NCBI GenBank assembly: GCA_037962975.1
Contig: CM075669.1
Location: 194,378,501-194,442,500, forward strand
Reading direction: 5' to 3'
DNA length: 64,000 bases
From: Clitoria ternatea
Lineage: Eukaryota; Streptophyta; Magnoliopsida; Fabales; Fabaceae
The notes under the pieces: model-generated
Databases searched by the model: none
Told to the model about the DNA's origin: nothing
Seen by the model: the letters and a program-made list of their open reading frames with translations, nothing else
Made by a program: the position numbers and the translations under genes
Shown here: positions 20,867-33,800 of the stretch, piece by piece
How positions within the stretch are numbered: position 1 is the first letter of the stretch
Layout: every line of letters begins with the position of its first letter

Positions 20867-23800
20867 CTAGAGCCAATCAGACATTTGCCTAATGCCTAAT
20901 GATCTAGTGTGCCCCTCATGTTTTTGTTGTGTAAGAGGTTTTGTGAGTGGGTCAGCAATATTCTCATCAGTATGCACCTTACATATCTTTACATCTCCTC
21001 GGTCAAGGATCTCTCGAATGAGATGAAATTGCCTAAGTATATGCTTGGATCGTTGATATGATCTAGGTTCCTTAGCTTGTGCGATTGCTCCACTATTGTC
21101 ACAGTAGAGACTTATAGGGTCCACAATGCTAGGAACAATCCCAAGTTCTGTTATAAACTTCTTGATCCATACTGCCTCTTTTGCAGCATTTGAGGCAGCA
21201 ATATACTCAGACTCTGTAGTAGAATCAGCAACTGTCTCTTGCTTTGAACTCTTTCAGCTTACAGCGCCACCATTTAGACAAAACACGTACCCAGATTGCG
21301 ATCTTGAGTCATCCTTATTAGTTTGGAAGCTAGCATTAGTGTAACCTTTTACAATTAGCTCTTCTTCCCCTCCATATATCAAGAATGAATCCTTAGTTTT
21401 TCTTAAGAACTTTAGGTTATTCTTGACAGCAGTCTAGTGACTTTCACCAGGATCAGACTGGTATCTGATCGTCATGCTTAAAGCGTACGAGATATCTGGT
21501 CGGGTACACATCATGGCATACATGATTGATCCAATAGTAGATGCATATGGAATCTTATTCATCTGTTCTTTTTCTTCTTTAGTGGAAGGAGATTGAGCTT
21601 TTGATAAGCTTATGCCATGAGCCATAGGCAAAGTTCCTTTCTTGGAATCTTGCATGTTAAACCTTTTTAACACTTTGTCTATGTATGTATTCTGACTTAG
21701 GCCAAGAAGTTTTCTTGATCTATCTCTATAGATCTTAATTCCTAACACGTAGGTTGCTTCACCTAAGTCTTTTATAGAAAAACAGCTTCCCAACCAACTC
21801 TTCACAGACTGAAGAGTAGGAACGTCATTTCCAATAAGTAGTATGTCATCAACATACAGGACCAGAAAAACAATTGTGCAGTCACTAACCTTCTTGTAGA
21901 CACAAGGTTCATCCTTATTTTTAGTAAAGCCAAATTGTTTAACAGCTTCATCAAAACAAAGATTCCAGCTTCTAGAAGCTTGCTTAAGTCCATATATAGA
22001 ACGTTGTAGCTTGCACACCTTCCTGGATGCTTCAGGCTTAACAAAGCCTTCGGGTTGTGTCATGTACACTTCCTCAAGAAGATTTCCATTAAGGAAAGCA
22101 GTCTTGACATTCATTTGCCATATCTCATAATCATGGTATACAGAAATAGCAAGCAAAATCCGAACAGACTTTAGCATAGCAACTGGGGAAAAAGTTTCAT
22201 CATAGTCTATACCATGTATTTGCTTGAAACCTTTAGCCACCAACCTTGCTTTAAAGGTACTTATATTACCATCCATGTCAGTTTTCTTTTTGAAAACCCA
22301 CTTGCATCCTATAGGTTTTACCCCTTCAGGTGCATCAACCAAGTTCCAAACTTGATTAGTGTACATGGAGTCCATTTCAGATTCCATGGCTTCTAGCCAT
22401 TTCTCAGATTCTGAACTTGCAATGGCCTCTTCATAAGATGTTGGCTCATTTTGATCAATTAGGAATACATCTCCTTCCTGAGTTACAAGAAATCCATATC
22501 TTTCAGGTTGTTGACGTATTCTACCTGATCTACGCAAGTCTTGTGCTACTGGAGCTGGAGTTATCACAATATTTTGTGGGTCCTGCTCCACTTCCACCAT
22601 TGGCTCTTCAATGCCTTGTGAGTCTTGAATTTCTTCAAGTTCTACTTTCCTCCCACTGATTCTTGTAGAGATGAATTCCTTTTCTAAGAATACAGCATTC
22701 CGAGCAACAAACACTTTGCCCTCGATAGGATTATAAAAATAATAACCCTTAGTTTCTTTTGGGTATCCCACAAAAAAACATTTATCTGACTTGGGCCCGA
22801 GTTTATCTGAACTTTGACGCTTAACATAAGCTTCACAGCCCCAAATCTTAAGAAAAGACATACTAGGTCGTTTCCTAGTCCATATCTCATATGGTGTCTT
22901 TATAACAGCCTTTGATGGAACACGGTTAAGTGTAAAAGTTGCTGTCAACAAAGCATGTCCCCAGAATGAGTTAGGGAGGTCAGTTTGACTCATCATTGAT
23001 CGAACCATGTCCAACAAGGTTCTATTTCTCTGCTCAGAAACCCCATTCCATTCTGGTGTTCCAGGGGGAGTAAGTTGGGATATAATCCCACACTCTTTAA
23101 GATATTCATCAAACTCTAGGCTCAAATATTCACCACCTCGATCGGATCGAAGTGCTTTAATTGTCTTGCCAAGTTGGTTCTCTACTTCATGTTTAAACTC
23201 CTTGAACTTTTCAAAGGATTCTGATTTATGTTTCATGAGAAACACAAATCCATATCTACTGAAATCATCAGTAAAAGTGATGAAGTAACTAAAACCTCCC
23301 CTAGCCATTGTCCCTATAGGCCCACATACATCACTATCTATCAAGCCAAGAAGATCACTCGCCGTTTCACCTTTTCCGGTAAATGGGGTCTTAGTCATCT
23401 TCCCTAATAAACAAGATTCACATGTATCTATTGATTCAAAATCAAAAGATTCTAAGTATCCATCTTGATGGAGTTTAGATATGCGTTTCTCATTTATATG
23501 TCCTAGGCGACAATGCCAAAGATAAGTTGGGTTTAAATCATTTGTTTTAACCCTTTTAGTATTAATGTTATAGATAGGGGTTTCGAGATCTAGAACATAA
23601 AGTCCATTACTCAAATTTGCACAACAATAAAACATGTCTTTTAAATAAACAGAACAACTATTGTTCTTTATTGTAAAGGAAAACCCTTTCTTATCAAGAC
23701 AAGAAACAGAAATAATGTTTCTCCATATTGCCGGAACAAAATAACAATTGTCCAATTCAAGGACTAACCCTGATGGCAAGGATAAAAAATAAGTCCCTAC

Positions 23801-24844
23801 AGCTAATGCAGCAACTCTTGCTCCATTTCCAACGCGTAGGTCTACCTCGCCCTTCATCAACTGCCTACTCCTTCTTAGATCCTGCACATTAAGACAAATG
23901 TGAGATCCACATCCAGTATCTAATACCCATGATGTTGAAGTTGACATGTTAATTTCTATAACAAAAATACCTGAAGTGGAAGTCTCACTTCCCTTCTTCT
24001 TAAGCTCTTCTAGGTACTTTGGACAGTTTCTCTTCCAGTGTCCCTTTTGTCCACAATGGTGACATTTACCTTCCTTAGCCACCCCGCCCATAGGTTTTAA
24101 GGCTGATGTACTTGGCTTATCCTTGCCTTTCCAAATTTTCTTGCCATTTCCTACAATAGCCTTTCCTTTGCCTTTATACATGCCCTTTCCTTTACCTTTG
24201 CCAGAATTGACCATCATTATGGCCTTGCCCTTTCCTTTAGAAATATTGGGCTCAGCAGTCCTCAACATATTGAGTAGCTCTGGCAATGTTTTATCCAATG
24301 CATTCATGTTGTAATTCATGATGACTGGCTTAAAACTGTCAGGTAATGATTTCAAAATGAGATCGGTAGCCAACTTCTGAGGGAAGGGGAATCCTAGCCT
24401 AGCTAGATTCTCCAAGTACCCAATCATTTTGAGCACATGAGGTCCTACAGAACCTTCCTCTTCAAGTCTACAGCTAAATAGGGCTGAGGAAACTTCATAT
24501 CTTTCTTGGTCAGCTTGACCTTGATATAGCTTCCTTAGGTTTTCGATCATATCGAAAGCCTCCATGTGCTCATGTTGCTTCTGAAGCTCAGGAGACATGG
24601 TAGCCAACATAAGGCATTGGACATCTAAAGCATCATCCTGATGCTTCTTATAAGCATCCTTGTCAGCTTTAGAGGCGTTTGCAGCGGGTGGTTCCGGAAC
24701 TGGACTTTCCAAGACATACTACTTTTTCTCTTGTTTGAGGATAATCCTCAAGTTTCTATACCAGTCAAGGAAGTTAGAACCAGACAATTTTTCTTTGTCT
24801 AGGATTGATCACAACGAAAGGTTCGAAGGTGTGTTCGATGTCAT
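20867..24844 (-). pseudogene. Copia gag-pol polyprotein with four nonsense codons
   Basis: One frame runs from an ATG at 24844-24842 to a stop at 20867. Order: gag (including ALFSCRLEEEGSVGPHVLKMI and RLGFPFPQKLATDLILKSLP), CCHC knuckle CHHCGQKGHWKRNC, protease WVLDTGCGSHIC (D-T-G), integrase with HCRLGHINEKRI and CESCLLGK zinc site and DDE core (DVCGPIGTMARGG, LRSDRGGEYLS, NGVSEQRNRTL), then RT with LLAISVYHDYEIWQMNVKTA and VLYVDDILLIGND, then RNase H ending HTDENIADPLTK. In-frame stops: 24809-24811 (TGA, usually Arg), 24719-24721 (TAG), 21434-21436 (TAG, usually Trp of GESHW) and 21254-21256 (TGA, usually Trp of AVSW). The central 1,092 codons between the second and third stop are open, so catalytic motifs survive while gag N-terminus and RNase H are cut off. 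Confidence 0.93.
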
Positions 24845-26631
24845 GGTTATCTAAAACAGAAAATATGTAGTAAGTATCATTTTCATAACATATTTAAATT
24901 ATGGTCATTTAAATTAAATATGTCTCCCACTATTTTGATTCAAAACAAAATACCCTCCACGAATCAGAAAATCCTGTTGGAAGATTTTCTAGTGGGCTAA
25001 GATCCATATTTTGCCAAGTGTTAAGTCAGCTTTGGCTGATCACCTAATACTTGGTTATTTAGGTAGGAAACTTTTTCCAATTGTATCTTTATACAACTCT
25101 TAGTCATTGGGTTAAGTAACCATTACTAATTATTCATCTTATGAATATTTAGCCCAATGTTTATGCCTCTAAGTTATATTCAATCCAATTGAAAACTTAG
25201 TTAAGTTAAAGCCCAATAAAACAGTTTGGATATTACCATTATCCCATCGTGTCTTACTTATATAAATAATAGTGCCCTGCTTTGGCAGACCCACTATTTA
25301 TTGACATTAGTGTTGACGAGTGTACTTATTGGAAGGCGTTTATAACTTAATATTATTTTGAGGGATTTTAATTTATTTTAAAATTACCGTCTTTGTTAAA
25401 CGCTTTAACGTAATAAAATTATCCCCAAAGCATGCAAACGAAATTGTGAGATGGTTATGGTCTTCCTAGAAGAAAAATAAATAAATAAATAAACCTAGAG
25501 GAACTATATTGCCATGGCTTCATGAAGTCCTACTTCTTGAATCCATCATCCTCTTAGAGTCACCACTCCTTGGTTTTCTTCTATGTCTCTACTTTATTGG
25601 CCCGATCAAGATTACATGATTAAATAGAAACTCGCTTTACATACGAGTGAAGGGTTGAGAAGAGAAATACAATAGAATAGAGAGAGGCACAGCACGCAGG
25701 CTGTATTTAAATAAAATAACTAAGACGATAACCATTCACCATGCAACGTGTTAATTAATTGATTATAACCCATTTAAAAGCATCAAAAGAGTAATTAATT
25801 TTTAAAACGGGCAATTAATCACGTGGGGTCGGTAATAAGGCGCTACACAGAGAATGTACGGGGGTCCCGCTTAAGTACCAAGTCTTTCCTAGCCAAAACG
25901 TCCCTTGACCATTAACAGCTCTAAAATTTCGGCTAGGGTTTCAACCACTTTGAAACCCTAATTCCTTGTTGCGAACACTTCACAACGCAGCCGTCAAGGC
26001 ACATGTAGGCAACACCGTCTGGGGTTTCAAAACCTAGAATTCAATTTGTGCTAATGCCAACATGCAATGCCTTTCCATGACGGTTGTCTAGGTTTCAACT
26101 CTTGAACCCTAGATTAAGGAACGGCCATGGTTTAACACTTAAACCTTATCACTTAACGCCCCATAACATGAACCATTCATGTTCAAAGATCAACTCAATT
26201 GATTCATAATTTGTACGATGAATATCATATGAGTAAAACACATATCAAATACAAAATTGCATAAACTCATACATCATACAAATTTAAACGGCAACAACAT
26301 ACATACTAAAATTGAGAAACTCTATAACATGCATCATATACAATTTACAAAGAATAACTAAAAATTATATGTATCATGCCAAAACAGAGGTCATACCATA
26401 TACATGATTAATCATTGTAATATATGCATCATATGCGATAACTCAAAATAGCAACATAATCATGCATGTTCATTTTCGAATTCTAGTTTCACAAAACATT
26501 TTCGCAAAACAAAAATGCAAAGCTTTAAACAAGAAACGATTTCGTAAATCATATTTTCCAAAAGCTCTTATAAACAAAAACATATCATCATAAAACAGAA
26601 ACAAATGCCCAAAACACAGTTCTTGCAACCA
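24845..26631 (-). other. Copia 5' leader, no gene seen
   Basis: About 1.8 kb between primer site and gag ATG. It is AT-rich, with no conserved frame and no internal repeat that I can identify. Such a long leader is unusual for a copia element of this LTR size, but it is uninterrupted by other recognisable elements. Confidence 0.6.
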
Positions 26632-26644
26632 GGCTCTGATACCA
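26632..26644 (-). other. Copia primer-binding site, tRNA-iMet type
   Basis: Minus strand TGGTATCAGAGCC, one base inside the 5' LTR, complementary to the 3' end of plant initiator methionine tRNA. Confidence 0.95.
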
Positions 26645-26645
26645 C

Positions 26646-27928
26646 TGTTAGGAAATCCCTAAACATGAGCAGCGGAAAAAAAAAGGGATTCCAAAGGATT
26701 TGCAAGGTCCCGTGTTTCAAAGCACATAAAAACACAAAAATTGTTTTTGGATTACCTCTTAAAGAACACCGAAGCAGTCGTAGCCTCGTCCTTTAGGAGT
26801 CCACATGAGCACTCCTACCAGAATCGTAACACTTGCCAACTGCTAGTATGACGGCGTGTAGCTCTTGCAACTTTTGCGAATTTGTGTCTCACTTGAGTGA
26901 ACAGCCTATGAGCATCTTATGCTCTATTTATAGGCTTAGGTTTGACCTAATTTGTTCTCTCTAAAATTGGGCTCCTTACTCATTCCAAATGAGTTAGGCC
27001 CAATAGCTTTATTTTAGTCCAACTAAAATAAGACAACATTTTCTGATGGGCTTACTCTATGTGTGTGACCCTACAGGTAAAATACTCGGTCATATTAATA
27101 ATAAATTATTTTATTATTAATATAAAATAAGAGCGGCATCTAGCAATGCATCATTATGTCCGAATATTATCAACATAACCTATAAGTGATAATTATTTAA
27201 TATGTTTGTTCCTTTTGTCACGATATCCTAATTGGGCCCAAGGCATGGTCGCGTCATCCTTGTACGGCCCAATTTATTTTACTTGATACCAGAGTAGACT
27301 GAATCCGAATAAATATCTAATATTTATTCTTTCTAGCATGGCCATGTGTTTTCTTAGTCTTACTCCATCAAGTGGCCTATAGATATCACTCCTGTCACAT
27401 AGGAGAGACAAATCCCATCTACATCACTCATATCCCTCTGCATAATTTGTTCATTGCCTAATCACAACCTTTATAGTCCTCTTGTTACAGAAGACGTTTA
27501 ATTGTATTAAAACAATAAACTCCTCATGTAGGAATCGTAGTGACTTCAGGTCGAAGGACTACATATACCATTATCACATTGAGAATCGTTTATGACAATC
27601 ATGTAACGATCCATGCAACGTTCTCATGGTGGGTCTGTCCAGTACATCATTACTCTTAATGTGTACCCGTGTGAAGACTTGATATCATCTATATCTATGA
27701 TCTGTGAGATCAGGTCATCAGTACACTCACACACTAGTCTTAGTGTATTTACATGTCCCCATGTAAATACTTGACTAGGGACATTTTAGGGATAATTTTT
27801 ATATGACCTATTACTCCAAGGATAAATACGTTTTAAAACAATTTTAAACTGAAATATTTATTTTATTGATAAACATAAAAAATGATACAAATGAAAAAGC
27901 ATAAAAGCTTATAGTGCATACACCAACA
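26646..27928 (-). mobile_element. Copia 5' LTR
   Basis: Same 1,283-bp sequence as 19570-20852 with about 16-18 substitutions. It adjoins the primer site on its low-coordinate side and the target duplication TTAGC (27929-27933) on the other. Confidence 0.95.
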
Positions 27929-27933
27929 TTAGC

Positions 27934-29225
27934 TTCATCAATGGCAAAGCTAAACGGGAAAATCCTTCAATAAATCTCCAGAATAACCAGCAAGACCAAG
28001 AAAACTCCTTACTTCAGTGACAGACGTCGGTCTTTCCCAAGCCATCACGGCTTCAATCTTTGATGGATCAACGGCAACACCATCCTTAGAGATAACATGT
28101 CCACGAAATTGAACCTCGGATAACCAAAATTCACACTTAGAGAGCTTCGTATACAACTCTTTCTCGCGAAGAACACTTAATACAAGACGAAGATGTTCTT
28201 CATGTTCCTCATGGCTCTTGGAATAGACAAGGATATCATCGATAAACACCACCATAAACTTGTCAAGATATTAGTGAAAGATGCAATTCATGTAATCCAT
28301 AAAAATCGCAAGTGCATTCGTCACACCAAATGGCATCACCACATACTCATAGTGGCCATATCGCGTTCGGAAAGTAGTTTTAGGGATATCTTCAGTCTTT
28401 ACCCAAATTTGATGATATCTGGAACATAAATCGATCTTGGAGGACACCGCTGCATCCTTTAATTGATCCAAAAGATCATCAATGCGAGGTACGGGATATC
28501 GATTCTTAATGGTCAACTTGTTAAGTTGTCGATAGTCCACACATAACCTCACACTTCCATCCTTTTTTCTCACCAATAAAACAGGTACACCCCAAGGAGA
28601 CACACTTGGGCGAATAAACTCTCGCTCTAATAACTCTTCAACTTGCCTCTTCAACTTGGTTAATTCCATAGGAGACATCCGATACGACGCTCGGGAAACA
28701 GGTTTTGCACCTGGAACAAGATCAATAGAAAACTCTACCTCTCGTGGAGGAGGTAAACCAGGTACCTCATCAGGAAACACATCCAAAACTTTGGACACAA
28801 TAGGAATATCAAGGGATTGAATAGTATTTTCTCCATCCACCATGCATAGCATAATAGGGATTTAAGATATACCTTGCACATCAAAGCGCTCGGTATTCAA
28901 AGAAGAAAGAACGATGCTCTGATTCTGACAATCTACCAAGACCTTGTTGGCAGATAACCAATCCATTACCAAAATAATTTCCAAGTCTTTCAAGGGTAAG
29001 CAAATAAGAGACACTATAAATTCCCTATCTTTAAGAATCATCTCAACATCACTCCATCGAGTGACCGCCCGCAAACAAGTACCGGTCGGTGTAGACACCA
29101 CGATAGAACCTCTCATCATACTTATTGGCAATTTTAATCGCCTCACACAATCTTCCAAAATAAAGGAGTGTGTCACACCCAAATCAAACAATACATTAAC
29201 ACAATTACCATGTATTTGGCACTTT
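27934..29225 (-). pseudogene. Tekay-like protease and reverse transcriptase, broken
   Basis: Protease reads VLFDLGVTHSFI: the catalytic DSG triplet is DLG here, consistent with TCG to TTG, so the active site is lost. A frameshift at about 29205-29225 separates it from gag, and a TAA at 28862-28864 separates it from RT. RT begins around VLDVFPDEVPGLPPPREVEF, with RLCVDYRQLNKLTIKNRYP, KIDLCSRYHQIWVK and FVVFIDDILVYS-type FIDDILVYS. A TAA at 28271-28273 falls just before the FIDD motif. Beyond FLGLAGY a frameshift near 27990 precedes the copia insertion at 27928. Pol resumes at 19564. Confidence 0.9.
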
Positions 29226-30411
29226 GGACAAGATCCTCGGCCTGTGCAGCTTCTTCACCGGTCACGACAAAGACTCTCCCAGCAGTTTGTTGGTTAGCAC
29301 CATGATTGTGACCGTTCCGGCCACCATTATCATTACCTCAGCTGTTCCCATTACCACGACCGTTGCCACCATTTATGTTGCCATTACCATTACGACCACC
29401 ATTGCGGCCGCCATTACCGTTTCCACGACCACGACCTCTAAAAGCGCCATAGCCTCCACGGTTTCCATCATTACGAACCACTATATCTGTAGCATTCAAA
29501 GGATAATCAGGACGGATGTGCCCCGGTTGGTTGCATCTATAGCACACCACCGTCTCTTCATGGTTACATTCTCAAGCCAAATGGTTTCTGCCACATCAGA
29601 AACAATGAAGACCTTGGCCACCACCTTGGCCACCATTAGCACCATGCGTTCCACCACCATGTCTGCCTCTAAAAGAAGAGGACCCACGCATAAATTGTCT
29701 ATTCTTCTTGAAATCACCCCTCTTCTTGAAGCTAGAGGATTGGCCCTTCAATCTATGATCATGCCCAGCATAACTCTTAGGAGTCACGTCATTTTCTTCA
29801 AAAATTCTACACTTATTCACAAGACTAGGAAAATTCTTAATCTCTTGATGACATATAGCCTTCTTGATCTCCTGACGCAACCCATTCTCAAAATTAACAC
29901 ATTTCGAAGCTTCAGTACCTTCTTGTTGGAAAGGAGGGTAAAACACACATAGTTCTTCAAATTTTGAGGCATATTCCTCCCCCGACATGCTTCCTTGTTT
30001 GAGCTCCATAAATTCAAGCTCTTTCTTATTCTTGTAGCTCTCTGGAAAATACTTCCTAAGGAATTCCACCTTAAAGTTCTCCTAATTCAAAGGAGTGTGA
30101 GCAGCAATCATACGCCCACAAGTGAGAATACACCAAGATTCAGCTTTATCTCTGGCCATAAACACCGTGTATTCAACTTTTTGAGCTTCTGTACACTCCA
30201 TACTTGCGAATATCCATTCCAAGTCACGGATCCAAACATAAGTGTCTTCCGGTTTATAGCCTCCATGAAATTCGGAAGGCTTCCTCTTGAGGAATCGGTC
30301 AAGACCATGATTTGGCTGACTAGCGGGTTGTTGTTACCGTTCAAGGATATCGGCAAACCGATTGAAAGCTTCAGCCATAGTGGCTACGTTAATATTACGC
30401 CTATTCGTCAT
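29226..30411 (-). pseudogene. Tekay-like gag, broken
   Basis: The frame opens at ATG 30411-30409 and contains the gag core ending FLRKYFPESYKNKKELEFMELKQGSMSGEEYASKFEEL. A basic Gly/Asn-rich tail follows, carrying two zinc-knuckle positions. In-frame stops: 30334-30336 (TAA), 30082-30084 (TAG), 29596-29598 (TGA) and 29572-29574 (TGA), the last two inside the first knuckle, and 29338-29340 (TGA). The second knuckle reads CYRCNQPGHIRPDY, with Tyr in place of the last Cys. The long antisense frame over this region (29224-29952, Thr/Ile-rich) is a shadow of the Asn/Gly repeats. Confidence 0.88.
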
Positions 30412-30792
30412 CAATCAATCTAGACACACAACACAAACATAATTAGAAACCTTGTATTTCTTTCCTCAATATATACCAATCATTATCAACTATCATTAAT
30501 ACAAGTATCATCATAATATATTCACAATTTGAAGGTAAATATGAGGAAGGAAATGCCTTGCCGGGCTTAATAACGATCACACAATCTTTACCATCATAAT
30601 ATGAATTAGTGGGCAATCTATGTCCCAACAAAGTTTTCATCATAACATTAAGCAACTAATGCTTTCATCAGACATATCAATGATTCAATGACAATCAACA
30701 ACATTTCAATGTCAGACAATCTCAATTCAACAAAAGAGTCACTCAACTTTGGTATTTTGTTCACATATAACAAGCAATGAGCATTATCAAAT
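30412..30792 (-). other. Tekay-like leader between primer site and gag
   Basis: About 380 bp, AT-rich, with no frame or repeat seen. It has the expected length for a 5' untranslated leader. Confidence 0.6.
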
Positions 30793-30804
30793 ACTCTGAT
30801 ACCA
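30793..30804 (-). other. Tekay-like primer-binding site, tRNA-iMet type
   Basis: Minus strand TGGTATCAGAGT lies three bases inside the LTR end GGTGTTACA. It matches the initiator methionine tRNA 3' end except for the last base. Confidence 0.9.
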
Positions 30805-30807
30805 GGT

Positions 30808-33800
30808 TGTAACACCCCAAAAATAAGGGTAAATTTTTCATGATTTAAAATAATTATAAGTAGAGGAAATTCAATATATATATATATATAATACCAAGTA
30901 AATACCCCAGATCATTTAATAACCTATCTCATATATGAAGATATAAAAAGGTATCAGAGTGCTCCTTGGACGATCGGACTCAAGACCGTCACAAGGGAAA
31001 GACGGAAGATTAGATAAAATTTAAGAGTTAATGAAATACGTATAAAAAGAGGATAAAAGATGCCTCATCAATTTATAAACATTAGAAATATAAAATAATA
31101 ATAATAATAATATCATTTTCATGATTTGAGGGTTCCAAAACAAGCAAGAGAATTGAGCAAAGGGGTAAAAATCAAGAAACTGAGAACAGGGGAACTCGCT
31201 TGAACGAGTCCCTGTCTCACTTGAGTGAGACCCACATGGGTGGCTTGGGTGAGGCTAGCGAGTGTGAGCGAAAACGCTCCCGTGTCATACCCACACTCGC
31301 TCGCTTGAGTGAGTGCAACACCAAAGACCATTCGCTTGAGCGAAAATGGTCCAAAACCATTCTGCCATAATTTCGCTCAAGCGTGGCAAAGCCTGCCTAA
31401 GCGAATTGCCTCCAGTACCTCATCCCTGATACATAATCATCTCGCTTGGGCAGGATACTAGTTCGCCTGAGCGAATCTCGCCCAGAACCGATTCCACACA
31501 GCTCTCGCTTGAGCGAAGGCAATCCCGCTCGAGCAAGAAACTTCCAGAAAGTATACACCAAGTGCAGGGTCATCTCGCCTGATCGAGGACCACTCTTGCT
31601 TAAGCGAGAATAGGCCAGAGGCCATATAACTGACACAAGGGATTCTCACTTGAGTGAGAACCCATCTCACCTGGGCGAGATGATCAGCACATGCATAGAA
31701 AACATGTAAATTTCACAACCTAACATATGAAAATCCATCCCAAGCAAAATTGATCAAAATTGATACATTATATTAAGCATTTAAAACTTGTCTCAAGCAT
31801 TTATACTCAATAATTTCCACTCCAATTCATTAATCATATCAAAACCAAGTCTATCACTTCACATACTACATAAAACATGATTTCTCACCTAAATCTTCAT
31901 TCATTCATTAAAATTTACAGCAAATCCACATTGTAGTTATCATTCATACATTATCAAGGTCATTAATGAAAATTAGCCATACATATAAGGTCTAATTTTC
32001 CTACATGACCTCCAAAATCAACTATCACCAAATTAATTACAAAATAAGCATATACACACTATATGCTATACAAAATGAATATATATGCCGGCCAAGGCTC
32101 ATCCACAGTCCTTCCATATTTACCTTCTCCAATGCTTGACTTGCAAATGAGTAGGATTTACATCACACCTACATCAAACTTAAAAATGGCAACTAGGAGG
32201 TGAGTAACATAATCCAAATGTATCAAAGTCATATATTATGATGATATCCATACATACTCACACATGATACACTTCACAAGAACACCATAAGTTTCATTCA
32301 TAGCAACAGGCTACATACTCAAGACATACATCCACAACACATATATTCAAATCATTGGTATTCTCAATAATATCATCATACACATAATGTTAGTAAAACA
32401 TTTCTTCCCTCTTTATATCTCAATCATCCATCGCCATCATAGGCTTTCAACTAGGCATATCTCCGGCTATATGCAAATGCTTTTATAGCTAATGCATATG
32501 CACAAAGAAATTCTTATCAAATGCGGATCCGACTGTGGGAAACAACAACATACTAAATGTGGGACAAGCATAGGTGTGCTACTATGCCCCTACTGTAGTA
32601 GAAAAATTATGTACACATATACCTCAATCCATGCATGCTTAACATCATACTTTACTGGTACCAAACCGCTCTCGCCCATCTGTAGCACTAGTCACCCGGT
32701 GACTTGCGGATCTATAATCATGGCCTTACTTGCCACAAGTGCTACGGGCCCCTCTCGAACACATATCGAGAGAGTCGTGTCCCATCGGACACCGAGGTAA
32801 CTTGCTCATCACAGAGCCGCCAGCCTACGGGGCCCACCACATAGGGTGCCTCGTCACCAAACTATGGACAGCTTCATGATTCTCAGAATCACTAGGGAAA
32901 TATAATAATATACCTGTGCACTGGGTCGCCCTCCCACTGGGCCCGCCTAGTGGAACCCCTAACATTCCATATAGACAGCAAATGATATGCCATGGATGTA
33001 AATTCCAATCAATGCATTCTCACTCTATGCATCCTATCATGCCACTCCACAGTCAACAATTCACCACAACCACTTAGTGGATTTCGCATACTCATCATTT
33101 TAAACCATCACTATTTCTTATTGGATTCCATATACATCAGTAGTTAGTGGCAGTCATCATTTATCAATTTACACGTCATGGGATGTTCAACAATACATCA
33201 ATCAATACAACCATGGACATCAAGCCATTCACAACAATTCTCATCAACATGAGTCAAGTTTCATCACAAACAACATCCCAAAACACATGCCATATAGCAT
33301 TAGTTACTCTAAATGCATTTCAATCGTATAATCATCAAACCATCCATTCAAGCCAAATTATCAATATACAATTATACACACACATCACTAATGGATGAAA
33401 TCATGCATTTAGAATAGTTACCCTCTCCTACCTCAAGAGAAGTAGTAATCAACGTGGTCTGATGGTCCCGCCTCATCAATGGGGTTGTTTCCTACATTAT
33501 ACAATATACCACACAATTATTTTCTATTCAACCCCCAAGACTTAATGCTCATAGTTATTTACTTGGTGTTTATATCACTTTAAATTCCCAAACCTCATTT
33601 ATTTCATTAATTCCACCATAACCATTATGGGTTAGGTGCCTCTATTCATTATTATGCATTTTTAATGTCAAACCCATTAATGGGTTCCCACATTAATGGT
33701 TCCTAACAACCATCATTAATCATTAAACTTCATTAATGGCCATCCACCATCAATAACATCACTTCACCTAATTAGTAACATTCATCTAACAAAATAAATG

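Larger units (their letters stand above)
19570..27928 (-). mobile_element. Ty1/copia retrotransposon with both LTRs, 8.36 kb
   Basis: Minus-strand element with two LTRs of equal length (1,283 bp each), TG...CA ends, 5-bp target duplication, tRNA-iMet primer site, one gag-pol frame with integrase before RT (the copia order), and a purine tract before the 3' LTR. The two LTRs differ at about 16-18 positions by eye (about 1.3 per cent), so the insertion is recent relative to the host element. Four in-frame stops disable the coding region. There is a long 1.8-kb leader between the primer site and gag. Confidence 0.95.

Noticed and set aside
29224..29952. 242-codon plus-strand ORF rich in Thr and Ile
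   Set aside because: It is the antisense shadow of the Asn/Gly-rich gag tail of the Tekay-like element.
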